From assembly GCF_037095735.1 (NCBI RefSeq), contig NZ_JBAWKD010000001.1:930001-994000 (forward strand): DNA of 64,000 bases, read 5' to 3'. A program made the translations under genes and the position numbers. Of the stretch, positions 39,592 to 48,061 are shown one piece after another. Each line of letters begins with the position of its first letter. Positions within the stretch are counted from its first letter, which is position 1. This DNA comes from Frigidibacter sp037095735. GTDB taxonomy: Bacteria > Pseudomonadota > Alphaproteobacteria > Rhodobacterales > Rhodobacteraceae. The notes under the pieces are model-generated. The model was not told where the DNA came from. It did no database searches and saw nothing but the letters and a program-made list of their open reading frames with translations.

Positions 39592-42132
39592 TCAGGCGAG
39601 CGTGCGCTCGACCTCTTCCCGCTCGAAGATCTCGATGACATCGCCCTTGCGGATGTCTTCGTAATGCTCGAACGCCATGCCGCATTCCTGGCCCGAGATG
39701 ACTTCCTTCACCTCGTCCTTAAAGCGCTTCAGCGTCTTCAGCGTGCCCTCGTGGATCACCACGTTGTCGCGCAGCAGGCGGACGCCGGCCGAACGACGGG
39801 CCACGCCCTCGGTGACGAGACAGCCGGCGACCATGCCCACGTTCGACACGCGGAAGGTTTCGCGGATCTCGGCATAGCCGATGAAGTTCTCGCGGATCTC
39901 TTTCTTGAGCATCCCCGAGGCAGCCTGCTTCAGGTCGTCGACCAGATCGTAGATGATCGAGTAGTAGCGGATCTCGACACCCTTCTGGTTCGCCGCCGCG
40001 CGCGCCGGAGCGTTGGCGCGGACGTTGAACCCGATGACCGGCGCACCCGAGGCTTCGGCCAGGCCGATGTCGCTTTCGGTGATCGCGCCGACGCCCGAAT
40101 GCAGAACCCGCACGCGGACCTCGTCGTTGCCGATCTTCTCGAGCGCCTGGACGATCGCCTCGGCCGAGCCCTGAACGTCGGCCTTCACCACCACCGGCAG
40201 CTCAGAGACGTTCTTGTCGGCCTTGTGCTTGGCCATCAGCTGCTCGAGCGTGGTGGCGGCACCGGCGGCGGCGCGCTTGTCCTTGGTCGTCTGCTCGCGG
40301 TAATCCGCGATCTCGCGCGCCTGGGCTTCGGTTTCCACGACGTTCACGACGTCACCGGCGGCCGGTGTGCCGTTAAGACCCAGAACCTCGACCGGGACGG
40401 ACGGACCCGCCTCGTCGACGCGCTCGCCCTTGTCGTTGATCAGCGCGCGCACCTTGCCCCACTGCTCGCCGACGACGAAGATGTCGCCCTTGCGCAGGGT
40501 GCCGTGCTGAACCAGCACCGTCGCCACGGGCCCACGGCCCACGTCGAGCTTGGCTTCGATCACCGCGCCCATGGCCGCCCGCTTCGGGTTGGCCCGCAGG
40601 TCGAGGATCTCTGCCTGCAGCGCGATGTTTTCCAGCAGGTTGTCCAGGCCCTTGCCGGTCTTGGCCGAAACTTCGACGGTCAGCACGTCGCCGCCCATCT
40701 CTTCGACCACGACTTCATGCTGCAGCAGGTCCGTGCGGACCTTCTGCGGGTTGGCGTCCGGCTTGTCGCATTTGTTGATCGCGACGATCATCGGCACCTT
40801 GGCGGCCTTGGCGTGGTTGATCGCCTCGACCGTCTGCGGCATCACGGCGTCATCCGCCGCAACGACCAGCACCACGATGTCGGTGACATTCGCGCCGCGG
40901 GCCCGCATCGAAGTGAAGGCCGCGTGACCGGGGGTGTCGAGGAAGGTCAGCACCGAGCCGTTGTCCGTCGTCACCTGATAGGCGCCGATGTGCTGGGTGA
41001 TGCCGCCGGCTTCGCCCGACACGACCGAGGTCTTGCGGATCGCGTCCAGAAGCGAGGTCTTGCCGTGGTCGACATGGCCCATGATCGTGATGATCGGCGG
41101 GCGGGCGACCAAGTCCTCGTCCTTGTCCTTGACCGAGTCGATGACCTGTTCCACGTCGGCATCCGACACGCGGACCGCGCGGTGGCCGAATTCCTCGATC
41201 ACCAGCTCGGCCGTGTCGGCGTCGATGGCCTGGTTCATCGAGACCATCATGCCCATCTTCATCAGGCTCTTGACCACGTCGGCGGCGCGTTCCGCCATCC
41301 GGTTGGCCAGTTCCTGCACGACGATGGTTTCCGGCAGCTGGACGTCGCGGACCATCTTCTCGGCCTTCTGGCCGAAGCCCATGGCCTTCTGACGCGCCTT
41401 TTCCTGCTTGCGCTTCATCGCGGCGAGCGAGCGGGTGCGACCGCCCTCGCCACCGGCGAGCGCGTCGTTCAGGCTCAGCTTGCCCGAGCGGCGATCTTCG
41501 CCACCCGCACCGCGGCCCTTGCGCGAATCACGGTCGTTCGCGGTGCTTTCGCGCTCGCGGTCCGTCTTGCGCGGGGCCGAGGTGCTGACGCCCTTGGTCG
41601 CAGCGCGCGAGGCGGCAGCCTCGGCCGCGGCCGGGTCGGCCGGGGCCGAGGTGGTCGCGGCGGGCTTGGCGCGGGTCTCTTCACGCTTCTGGGCGCGCAG
41701 CTCGGCCTCGCGGGCCTTGCGGGCGTCCTCTTCGGCCTTCAGCCGCAGCGCTTCCTGATGTTCGCGCTCTTCGCGTTCCTTGGCCTCGATCTCGGCCCGG
41801 CGCTGTTCGCGCTCACGCTCGCGCTCGGCCTCTTCGGCGGCGCGCTGCGCGGTTTCCTCGGCCTCGCGGGCCTTGGCGGCGCGAACCGCGGCGAGGCGGC
41901 GCTCCATCTCTGCGTCGGAGATGCCGGCGGGACGACGCGACGGATCGCCCAGCGGCCCCGTGCCGCCGGACTTGCCCGAGGACGTGCCCGGCTTCGTCGG
42001 CACCACAACGCGCTTGCGCTTGGTCTCGACCTGCACGGTCTTCGTCCGGCCATGGCTGAAGCTCTGCTTCACCTGACCGGAACGCCCAGCGCCGCCGAGC
42101 CCAAGGGGTTTCTTGCCGTCCGTATCACTCAT
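39592..42132 (-). CDS. infB: Translation initiation factor IF-2
   Basis: 846 residues. IF-2 brings initiator tRNA to the 30S subunit. The N-terminal 330 residues are a charged Arg/Glu/Ala helical region (about 90-180 a long coiled coil). The GTPase has G1 GHVDHGKTSLLD, G3 DTPGHAAF and G4 NKCDKPDA; domains II-IV follow to FEREEVERTLA. Start overlaps the ylxR stop by ATGA. Confidence 0.98.
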   Translation of the reverse strand: MSDTDGKKPLGLGGAGRSGQVKQSFSHGRTKTVQVETKRKRVVVPTKPGTSSGKSGGTGPLGDPSRRPAGISDAEMERRLAAVRAAKAREAEETAQRAAEEAEREREREQRRAEIEAKEREEREHQEALRLKAEEDARKAREAELRAQKREETRAKPAATTSAPADPAAAEAAASRAATKGVSTSAPRKTDRERESTANDRDSRKGRGAGGEDRRSGKLSLNDALAGGEGGRTRSLAAMKRKQEKARQKAMGFGQKAEKMVRDVQLPETIVVQELANRMAERAADVVKSLMKMGMMVSMNQAIDADTAELVIEEFGHRAVRVSDADVEQVIDSVKDKDEDLVARPPIITIMGHVDHGKTSLLDAIRKTSVVSGEAGGITQHIGAYQVTTDNGSVLTFLDTPGHAAFTSMRARGANVTDIVVLVVAADDAVMPQTVEAINHAKAAKVPMIVAINKCDKPDANPQKVRTDLLQHEVVVEEMGGDVLTVEVSAKTGKGLDNLLENIALQAEILDLRANPKRAAMGAVIEAKLDVGRGPVATVLVQHGTLRKGDIFVVGEQWGKVRALINDKGERVDEAGPSVPVEVLGLNGTPAAGDVVNVVETEAQAREIADYREQTTKDKRAAAGAATTLEQLMAKHKADKNVSELPVVVKADVQGSAEAIVQALEKIGNDEVRVRVLHSGVGAITESDIGLAEASGAPVIGFNVRANAPARAAANQKGVEIRYYSIIYDLVDDLKQAASGMLKKEIRENFIGYAEIRETFRVSNVGMVAGCLVTEGVARRSAGVRLLRDNVVIHEGTLKTLKRFKDEVKEVISGQECGMAFEHYEDIRKGDVIEIFEREEVERTLA

Positions 42133-42770
42133 GCCGATGTCGTATCCTTCCCGGCGGACCTGCCGCCGTCGTACTTGCCGTCAGAGCCACGCAGCCCGTG
42201 AAGCTTCGCGGCGTCCTCTACTACACGACTGGCGAGTCCGCCAGCGGCAAGCGCGGCGTGTATCGCATAGTCGCGACCGAATGCCAAACCCAATTCATGG
42301 GCGGTCAGGCAGCCGAAATAGCGCCCTCCCGGCGGAGTCCAGAGCTTCTGCTTTCCTCGCTCCGAACCGTCGGAGGCCTGCAGCAGCACTTTCGCCTGAC
42401 CCTTGTCGAGCCAGTCCTTCACCTTCTCGAAGCCGCAGATCGCGCCGCCGGGACGGCGGGCCAGCGAAATGAGGCTGATGACGCGTTCCACCAGACCGGC
42501 CTCGACAGTGTCGATCAGGCCCTCGGGAACCGTCACCTGTGCCCGCGCGGCGCGCGAGAACAGATTCTTCTTGATCGCGGTCTCGAGCGTGGCGCGGTCC
42601 GCCGTCACCCAGATCCCGCGGCCGGGAAGCTTCCCGGCCAGGTCAGGCACCACCCCGGCATCGGGTCCGATCACGAAACGGATCAGACCCTGCTTCGGTT
42701 GCACCTCGCCCGAGACGATGCAGCGACGCTCGGGGTCGTCGCGATCCTTGTCGCGTCCACCGCGGCTCAT
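42129..42770 (-). CDS. RNA-binding YlxR/DUF448 protein fused to an L7Ae-like domain
   Basis: 213 residues. The N-terminal YlxR fold has ERRCIVSGEVQPKQGLIRFV and PGRGIWVTADRATLETAI (residues 14-65). The C-terminal half GLVERVISLISLARRPGGAICGFEKV resembles L7Ae-type RNA-binding proteins, as usual in alphaproteobacteria between nusA and infB. YlxR proteins are linked to RNA metabolism and RNase P. There are 14 bp between the nusA stop and its start. Confidence 0.88.
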   Translation of the reverse strand: MSRGGRDKDRDDPERRCIVSGEVQPKQGLIRFVIGPDAGVVPDLAGKLPGRGIWVTADRATLETAIKKNLFSRAARAQVTVPEGLIDTVEAGLVERVISLISLARRPGGAICGFEKVKDWLDKGQAKVLLQASDGSERGKQKLWTPPGGRYFGCLTAHELGLAFGRDYAIHAALAAGGLASRVVEDAAKLHGLRGSDGKYDGGRSAGKDTTSA

Positions 42771-42784
42771 CGCTCGTGTCTCTC

Positions 42785-44395
42785 TCAGACTTCTTCTTCG
42801 TCCTCGGCGGTGTCGTCTTCCGCCTCGGCTTCCAGTTCCGCCGGATCGACCCAGCCCAGCGAAATACGGGCGGTCATCACCAGGCGTTGCGCCTCTTCGA
42901 GGCTGACGTCGAACTTCTCGAGGATGCCTTCGTCCTTGACGCGCTCGCCGTTGACCGTCGTCCAGCCGCCGGCCAGTTCCCAGTCGGCGCAGGTGGCGAA
43001 GTCTTCCAGCGTCTTCACGCCATCCTTCGCGAGCGCTTCCACCATCTGGGGCGTCAGGCCCTCGAAGTCAATGAGCGCGTCCTCGACACCCAGTTCTTTT
43101 GCCGCGGCAAGCGCCTTGGCGTTCTGGGCCTCGATGTAGTCGCGGGCGCGGGCCTGCAGTTCCTCGGCGGTGCCCTCGTCGACGCCGTCGATCACCAGAA
43201 GCTCGTCGAGGTCGACATAGGCGACTTCCTCGAGGTTGGTGAAGCCTTCCGCGACCAGCAGCTGGGCGAAGGTCTCGTCAAGGTCGAGCGCTTCCATGAA
43301 CATGCCGGTGCGGCTGGCGAATTCGGCCTGACGACGCTCGGATTCCTGCGCTTCGGTCAGAATGTCGATGTCGAGACCGGTCAGCTGCGAGGCAAGGCGC
43401 ACATTCTGGCCGCGGCGGCCGATGGCAAGCGACAGCTGCTCGTCCGGCACCACGACCTCGATCTTGCCGGCTTCCTCGTCGATGACGACCTTCGAGACCT
43501 CGGCGGGCTGCAGCGCGTTCACGAGGAAGGTGGCCTGATCCTCGTTCCACGGAATGATGTCGATCTTCTCGCCCTGAAGCTCGTTCACCACGGCCTGCAC
43601 GCGGCTGCCGCGCATGCCGACGCAGGCGCCGACCGGGTCGATCGAGTTGTCATAGGAGATCACGGCGATCTTGGCGCGCGACCCGGGATCGCGGGCGCAG
43701 GCCTTGATCTCGATGATGCCATCATAGATTTCCGGCACTTCCATCTTGAAGAGCTCGGCCATGAACTGCGGGTCGGTGCGCGACAGGAAGACCTGCGGGC
43801 CCCGCGGCTCGCGGCGCACGTCCTTGATGTAGCAGCGGATCCGGTCGTTCGGCCGATAGCTTTCGCGGCCGATCTTCTCGTTCCGGCGCAGGATGGCTTC
43901 CCCGCGGCCGATGTCGACGATGATGTTGCCGTATTCCTCGCGCTTGACCATGCCGTTGATGATCGAGCCCTTGCGGTCCTTGAACTCCTCGAACTGGCGG
44001 TCGCGTTCGGCTTCGCGCACCTTCTGCAGGATCACCTGCTTGGCGGATTGCGCGGCGATGCGGCCCAGATCGACCGGCGGCACCTCGTCGACGATCTCGT
44101 CGCCGATCTGCGGGTCGGCCAGGTATTGCTTGGCCTGCTTGACGGTCAGCTCGGCCTGGTAGTTCTCAAGCAGCTCTTCCTCGACCACGGTGCGCACGCG
44201 GGTGAAGGTGGCGCGGCCGGTCTTGCGGTCGATCGAGACGCGGATGTCCATCTCGGCGCCGTAGCGCGACTTGGCGGCACGGGCGAGGCTGTCCTCCATG
44301 GCTTCGATGACCAGCTCGGGGTCGATCATCTTCTCGCGCGCGACCGCCTCGGCGGTTTGCAGCAGCTCGAGCTGGTTAGCGGACGTAATGGCCAT
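42785..44395 (-). CDS. nusA: Transcription termination/antitermination factor NusA
   Basis: 536 residues. NusA binds RNA polymerase and modulates pausing, termination and antitermination. The N-terminal domain (1-130) is followed by S1 (GSIINGMVKREEYGNIIVDIG), KH1 (DPVGACVGMRGSRVQAVV) and KH2 (EQLSLAIGRRGQNVRLAS). Two C-terminal helix-hairpin repeats and a Glu/Asp-rich tail complete it. It is four bases from rimP, so the genes are co-transcribed. NusA is the natural candidate to act on the terminator in the rimP leader. Confidence 0.98.
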   Translation of the reverse strand: MAITSANQLELLQTAEAVAREKMIDPELVIEAMEDSLARAAKSRYGAEMDIRVSIDRKTGRATFTRVRTVVEEELLENYQAELTVKQAKQYLADPQIGDEIVDEVPPVDLGRIAAQSAKQVILQKVREAERDRQFEEFKDRKGSIINGMVKREEYGNIIVDIGRGEAILRRNEKIGRESYRPNDRIRCYIKDVRREPRGPQVFLSRTDPQFMAELFKMEVPEIYDGIIEIKACARDPGSRAKIAVISYDNSIDPVGACVGMRGSRVQAVVNELQGEKIDIIPWNEDQATFLVNALQPAEVSKVVIDEEAGKIEVVVPDEQLSLAIGRRGQNVRLASQLTGLDIDILTEAQESERRQAEFASRTGMFMEALDLDETFAQLLVAEGFTNLEEVAYVDLDELLVIDGVDEGTAEELQARARDYIEAQNAKALAAAKELGVEDALIDFEGLTPQMVEALAKDGVKTLEDFATCADWELAGGWTTVNGERVKDEGILEKFDVSLEEAQRLVMTARISLGWVDPAELEAEAEDDTAEDEEEV

Positions 44396-44398
44396 GGC

Positions 44399-45001
44399 TC
44401 ACGCCTCCTCGGATGGGTTGCCGGCATCCGCCGGGTCTTCGGTTTCGATGTCGTCGAACTGGTCTTCGTCGATGACGCCCGACGCCTTCTTCTGGCGCAG
44501 CATCTCGGCGATCAGCTCGTCGGTCAGGATCAGCTTCGCGTCGGACAAAAGCTCGAAGTTCAGGCCGATCACCACCTGCTCGCCCTGGTCCTCGATCTCG
44601 ATCAGCGCCTCGTCACCCTCGGTGCCGCGGATGATGCCCTTGAAGCGCTTGCGCCCGTCGATCTGCTCAGAGGTCTCGACACGGGCCTCGTAGCCCTCCC
44701 ACATGTCGAAATCCTTGAGACGGGTCAGCGGCCGGTCGATGCCGGGCGAGGACACTTCAAGGTGGTAGTTCTCTTCGATCGGGTCCTCGACGTCCATGAT
44801 CGCCGACACCGCGGTCGAGATCTTGGCGCAGTCGTCGACGTCGATGCCGCCCTCGGGGCGGTCGGCCATGATCTGCAGGGTCTTGGTCTGCCCGCCCATC
44901 AGGCGGATGCGGACAAGCTCATACCCCAGCCCCTCGATCACGGGGCTGACGATTTCGGCGAGACGCCGGTCGATCGCGGTCTTGGCGATAAGGTCGGTCA
45001 T
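44399..45001 (-). CDS. rimP: Ribosome maturation factor RimP
   Basis: 200 residues, slightly longer than the E. coli protein because of a 30-residue acidic tail. RimP assists 30S assembly. The N-terminal domain LGYELVRIRLMGGQTKTLQI and the central DYEV-type VEDPIEENYHLEVSSPGIDRPL are family signatures. It heads the rimP-nusA-ylxR-infB operon. An intrinsic terminator ends 19 bases upstream of its ATG. Confidence 0.95.
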   Translation of the reverse strand: MTDLIAKTAIDRRLAEIVSPVIEGLGYELVRIRLMGGQTKTLQIMADRPEGGIDVDDCAKISTAVSAIMDVEDPIEENYHLEVSSPGIDRPLTRLKDFDMWEGYEARVETSEQIDGRKRFKGIIRGTEGDEALIEIEDQGEQVVIGLNFELLSDAKLILTDELIAEMLRQKKASGVIDEDQFDDIETEDPADAGNPSEEA

Positions 45002-45020
45002 GGATCCGATCCCTGAAAAC

Positions 45021-45045
45021 AAAAAAGCGGGCCGAAGCGGCCCGC
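45021..45045 (-). terminator. Intrinsic terminator in the rimP leader (possible attenuator)
   Basis: 7-bp stem GCGGGCC / GGCCCGC with a five-base loop, followed on the minus strand by six T's (45026-45021). It is 92 bp past the mutT stop and only 19 bp before the rimP ATG. It can end mutT transcripts, but because the visible promoter (45128-45100) lies upstream of it, rimP transcripts must pass it as well. Confidence 0.75.
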
Positions 45046-45099
45046 ATGATTTCCGGTTGGGCTGGAGGTTTGGACCCTGCCAGCGCCGCTGTTGAGGGG

Positions 45100-45128
45100 G
45101 ATATACGTCAGTGCCCCCGGTTCTGCAA
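45100..45128 (-). promoter_or_regulatory. Housekeeping-type promoter of the rimP operon
   Basis: On the minus strand TTGCAG (45128-45123), a 17-base spacer and TATATC (45105-45100). The predicted transcript start is near 45093, giving a leader of about 90 bases that contains the hairpin at 45021-45045. The promoter begins 10 bases after the mutT stop codon. Confidence 0.55.
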
Positions 45129-45137
45129 GCGGAGTCG

Positions 45138-45539
45138 CTAGAGCCAGTCGCGCAGGATCGGGATCAGCGGGATGTCCGCCGGCGGCATCGGGTAGTCGGT
45201 CAGGTCCTTCGCCCGCACCCAGGCCAGCGTCTGCCCTTCGCGCGGTTGCGGAATCCCCTGCCAGCGGCGGCAGGCAAAGAGCGGCATCAGCAGGTGGAAA
45301 GTCTCGTAGGCGTGGCTGGCGAAGGTCAGCGGCGCAAGGCAGCTTTCCCAGGTGTCGATGCCCAGCTCTTCCTTCAGTTCGCGGATCAGCGCGGCCTCGG
45401 GGCTTTCGCCCGGCTCGACCTTGCCGCCCGGGAATTCCCACAGGCCCGCCAGCGACTTGCCGGGCGGGCGCTGCGCCAGAAGCACGCGGCCCTCGACATC
45501 GACGAGGGCCACGGCAGAGACGAGGACGACCTTCGTCAT
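45138..45539 (-). CDS. mutT: MutT-type Nudix hydrolase (8-oxo-dGTP diphosphatase)
   Basis: 133 residues. It cleanses oxidised guanine nucleotides. The Nudix box is complete: GGKVEPGESPEAALI followed by RELKEELGI (about residues 37-60), and LLAQRPPGKSLAGLWEFPGG precedes it. The ATG shares one base with the argJ stop (TGATG); a GTG one codon earlier is possible. argJ-mutT adjacency is typical of alphaproteobacteria. Confidence 0.93.
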   Translation of the reverse strand: MTKVVLVSAVALVDVEGRVLLAQRPPGKSLAGLWEFPGGKVEPGESPEAALIRELKEELGIDTWESCLAPLTFASHAYETFHLLMPLFACRRWQGIPQPREGQTLAWVRAKDLTDYPMPPADIPLIPILRDWL

Positions 45540-46903
45540 CACGACCGGTAATCGGCGTTGATGTCGATGTAGCCGTGGGTCAGGTCGCAGGTCCAGGCGG
45601 TGAACGCGCCCTTGCCCAACCCCATGTCGACGCCGATCACCAGCTCTTGGTTCTTCATGTAGGCCGAGGCGGCCTCTTCGCTGTAGTCAGGTGCCCGCCA
45701 GCCGTTCTCGGCCACGGTGATGTCGCCGAAGCGGATCGCCAGCTTGTCGCGGTCGGCCTGCGCGCCGCATTTGCCCACGGCCATGACCACGCGGCCCCAG
45801 TTCGCGTCCTGGCCCGCGATCGCGGTCTTCACCAGCGGCGAATTGGCGATGGCCATCGCCACGGTCTTGGCATCGGCATCCGAGAAGGCGCCGGTCACCT
45901 GGATCTCGACGAACTTGGTGGCACCCTCGCCGTCGCGCACGACCTGGTGGGCGAGATCGGTCATCACCGCCTTCAGCGCGGCCTCGAAGTCTTTGGCGAC
46001 CTTCGAGCGCATGTCGGTGATCGGCTTCGCCGACGAGGCGCCGGTGGCGGCGATCAAGAGCGCGTCCGAGGTCGAGGTGTCGCTGTCGACGGTGATCGCG
46101 TTGAAGGTCGTGTCGGTCAGGCGCGAGACCATCTTCTGCAGCGATTTCGGGTCGATGGCGGCATCGGTGAAGATGTAGACCAGCATCGTGGCCATGTCCG
46201 GCGCGATCATGCCCGAGCCCTTGGCGATGCCGGCGATCTTGATCGCGCCGCCTTCGCCCGCGATCTCGGCGGTGGCGCCTTTCGGGAAGGTGTCGGTGGT
46301 CATGATCGCGCGGGCCGCGCCCTCGATCCCCTCGGGGTCGAGCAGGCCCTTCAGATCCGCGATCTTCGCGGTGATTCGCTCCCAGGGCAGCGGCTCGCCG
46401 ATCACGCCGGTCGAGGACGAGAACACGCGGCTGGCAGGAACGCCCAGGGCCTCGGCCACGCCGCCGGTCAGCCGGTCGACGGCCTCTTGCCCGTTCGCGC
46501 CGGTGAAGGCGTTCGCGTTGCCCGAGTTCACCACGATCGCGGCGCCGGCGCCGTCGGGCACCTTGGTCGCGAGCTTGGCCTGGCAGTCATGCACGCAGGC
46601 GGCGCGGGTCTTCGAGCGGGTGAAGGTGCCGGCCATCGCGGTGCCGGGGGCAAGCCGGGCCAGCATCACGTCGGTGCGGCCGGCATAGCGCACGCCGGCG
46701 GCGGCGGCGGCGAACTCGACCCCGCCGATCACCGGCAGCGCCGGGAAGCCCGCGGGGGCAAGGGGCGAGACGGCCAGCGGCTTCTTCACCTTGGGCGTCT
46801 CGAGGGTGGGGGTCGTGGCCTCCTGCGCGGCCGCGAGCTTCGTCTTCAGCTTCGCGACCTTGGCCTTCAGCTTCTTCGCCTCGGCCTTCGCTTTCTTCGC
46901 CAT
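45539..46903 (-). CDS. argJ: Bifunctional ornithine acetyltransferase/N-acetylglutamate synthase ArgJ
   Basis: 454 residues, about 40 longer than usual. ArgJ recycles the acetyl group in arginine synthesis. The precursor self-cleaves before Thr239 in APDMATMLVY, giving two chains; SGNANAFTG and SSTGVIGEPLP are further signatures. Residues 1-30 are an unusual Lys/Ala-rich helix (MAKKAKAEAKKLKAKVAKLK) and residues 31-50 a Pro/Thr linker, both outside the family core. The ribosome site GGAAAGGACC precedes this start, so the extension seems real. Confidence 0.95.
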   Translation of the reverse strand: MAKKAKAEAKKLKAKVAKLKTKLAAAQEATTPTLETPKVKKPLAVSPLAPAGFPALPVIGGVEFAAAAAGVRYAGRTDVMLARLAPGTAMAGTFTRSKTRAACVHDCQAKLATKVPDGAGAAIVVNSGNANAFTGANGQEAVDRLTGGVAEALGVPASRVFSSSTGVIGEPLPWERITAKIADLKGLLDPEGIEGAARAIMTTDTFPKGATAEIAGEGGAIKIAGIAKGSGMIAPDMATMLVYIFTDAAIDPKSLQKMVSRLTDTTFNAITVDSDTSTSDALLIAATGASSAKPITDMRSKVAKDFEAALKAVMTDLAHQVVRDGEGATKFVEIQVTGAFSDADAKTVAMAIANSPLVKTAIAGQDANWGRVVMAVGKCGAQADRDKLAIRFGDITVAENGWRAPDYSEEAASAYMKNQELVIGVDMGLGKGAFTAWTCDLTHGYIDINADYRS

Positions 46904-46950
46904 CTGCCGGTCCTTTCCGTATCGGGGCGGACCGGCAGCGGCCGGTCACG

Positions 46951-47859
46951 TCATTCCGGAAGAATCGTGTCGTCTTTCAGGACCGAAGGGTCAATACCGT
47001 CGGTGCTGCGTTCGACCTTCGCGGCGGCGGAAACGCGCGCGATTTCCGCGGTCACGGCCTTTTCCTGAATCTCGGCGGCCAGCTGGTCATGGACCTCTTC
47101 CAGCGCCGGGGCCTTGGCGTCGCGCGTCTCGTTCAGCTTGATGATGTGCCAGCCGAACTGGGTCTGCACCGGGTCCGAGACATCGCCCGCCTTCATGGCC
47201 ATCACGGCCTTTTCGAAGGGCTCGACCATCATGCCCGGTCCGAACCAGCCGAGGTCACCGCCATTCGGGCCCGACGGGCCGGTCGACTTCTCTTTCGCCA
47301 CCTCGGCGAAGTCCTTGCCGCCGTCGATCTCGGCCTTGATCGCCTTGGCCTCGTCCTCGGTCGGCACGAGGATGTGCGAGGCGTTGTATTCGGTGCCCGG
47401 CTCGGTCGTCGCGTATTTCTCGTCGTAGAGCTTCTTCACGGCCTCGTCGGTGACGGCGGCGGTGGCGATCTTGTCCAGCGCGATGCCGGCGATGTAGCTC
47501 AGGCGCTGGGTCTTCAGCATCAGCTCGTCGCGGGCGGTCAGCTCGGCCTCGCCGATCTTCGACAGCGCGGTCTGCTGCACCAGCTGGTCGAGCACGCCTT
47601 GGAACAGGGTCTCGTCCGGCAGCGCCAGATATTGCTGCGGCAGCTGCGAGCGCAGCGCGATCATGTCGCCCAGCGTGATCTCGGTGCCGTCGACGGTGGC
47701 GACGACGGTCTTGGCGGTCAGGTCGGTGCGGGCCGGGGCGGCGTCGGCAGCGGGCGCCGGGGCGGCGGCGGGCGCGGTGTCCTGGGCCAGCGCGGGCAGC
47801 GCGGCGGTCAGGGCGAGACCGGCCAGAAGGGCGCGGGCGGAAGTCGCGGTCAGGGTCAT
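46951..47859 (-). CDS. Exported parvulin-type peptidyl-prolyl isomerase
   Basis: 302 residues. A signal peptide (1-25, ending ALPALAQ) and an Ala/Pro linker lead to a SurA/PrsA-like helical chaperone region. The parvulin domain is visible in ASHILVPTEDEAKAIKAEI, GPNGGDLGWFGPGMMVEPFE and TQFGWHIIKLNETR. It should fold outer-membrane or periplasmic proteins. Start chosen at 47859 with CGGAGTG upstream. It is 48 bp upstream of argJ, co-directional, and divergent from secA. Confidence 0.92.
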   Translation of the reverse strand: MTLTATSARALLAGLALTAALPALAQDTAPAAAPAPAADAAPARTDLTAKTVVATVDGTEITLGDMIALRSQLPQQYLALPDETLFQGVLDQLVQQTALSKIGEAELTARDELMLKTQRLSYIAGIALDKIATAAVTDEAVKKLYDEKYATTEPGTEYNASHILVPTEDEAKAIKAEIDGGKDFAEVAKEKSTGPSGPNGGDLGWFGPGMMVEPFEKAVMAMKAGDVSDPVQTQFGWHIIKLNETRDAKAPALEEVHDQLAAEIQEKAVTAEIARVSAAAKVERSTDGIDPSVLKDDTILPE

Positions 47860-47896
47860 CAGTGCACTCCGGCAGGGCTGCGTCAGGCTTGCAGCG

Positions 47897-47925
47897 TTGA
47901 CAGTATTGCGGGCGGACCTTACATC
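47897..47925 (+). promoter_or_regulatory. Promoter of secA
   Basis: A perfect -35 TTGACA (47897-47902), a 17-base spacer and TACATC (47920-47925) as -10. The leader to the secA ATG is about 130 bases. The region is shared with the divergent isomerase gene, whose start is 38 bases away on the other strand. Confidence 0.5.
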
Positions 47926-48061
47926 GCCAAGGGTCCCCACGGGGGCCGTCCGTCCGACGATTGCCGCCGTTCTAGGCTTGGTGAGAAGGGGCGGCAAGGC
48001 TGCCCGTCACACGTTCCTGTCAGGCTGGGAGGCCGGGGCAGGAAGCCAGGCCGGAGAAAGC

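Noticed and set aside
39463..42201. Long plus-strand open frame antisense to infB (about 900 codons)
   Set aside because: Same reason: it mirrors infB codon positions, has no domain and overlaps two strong terminators.
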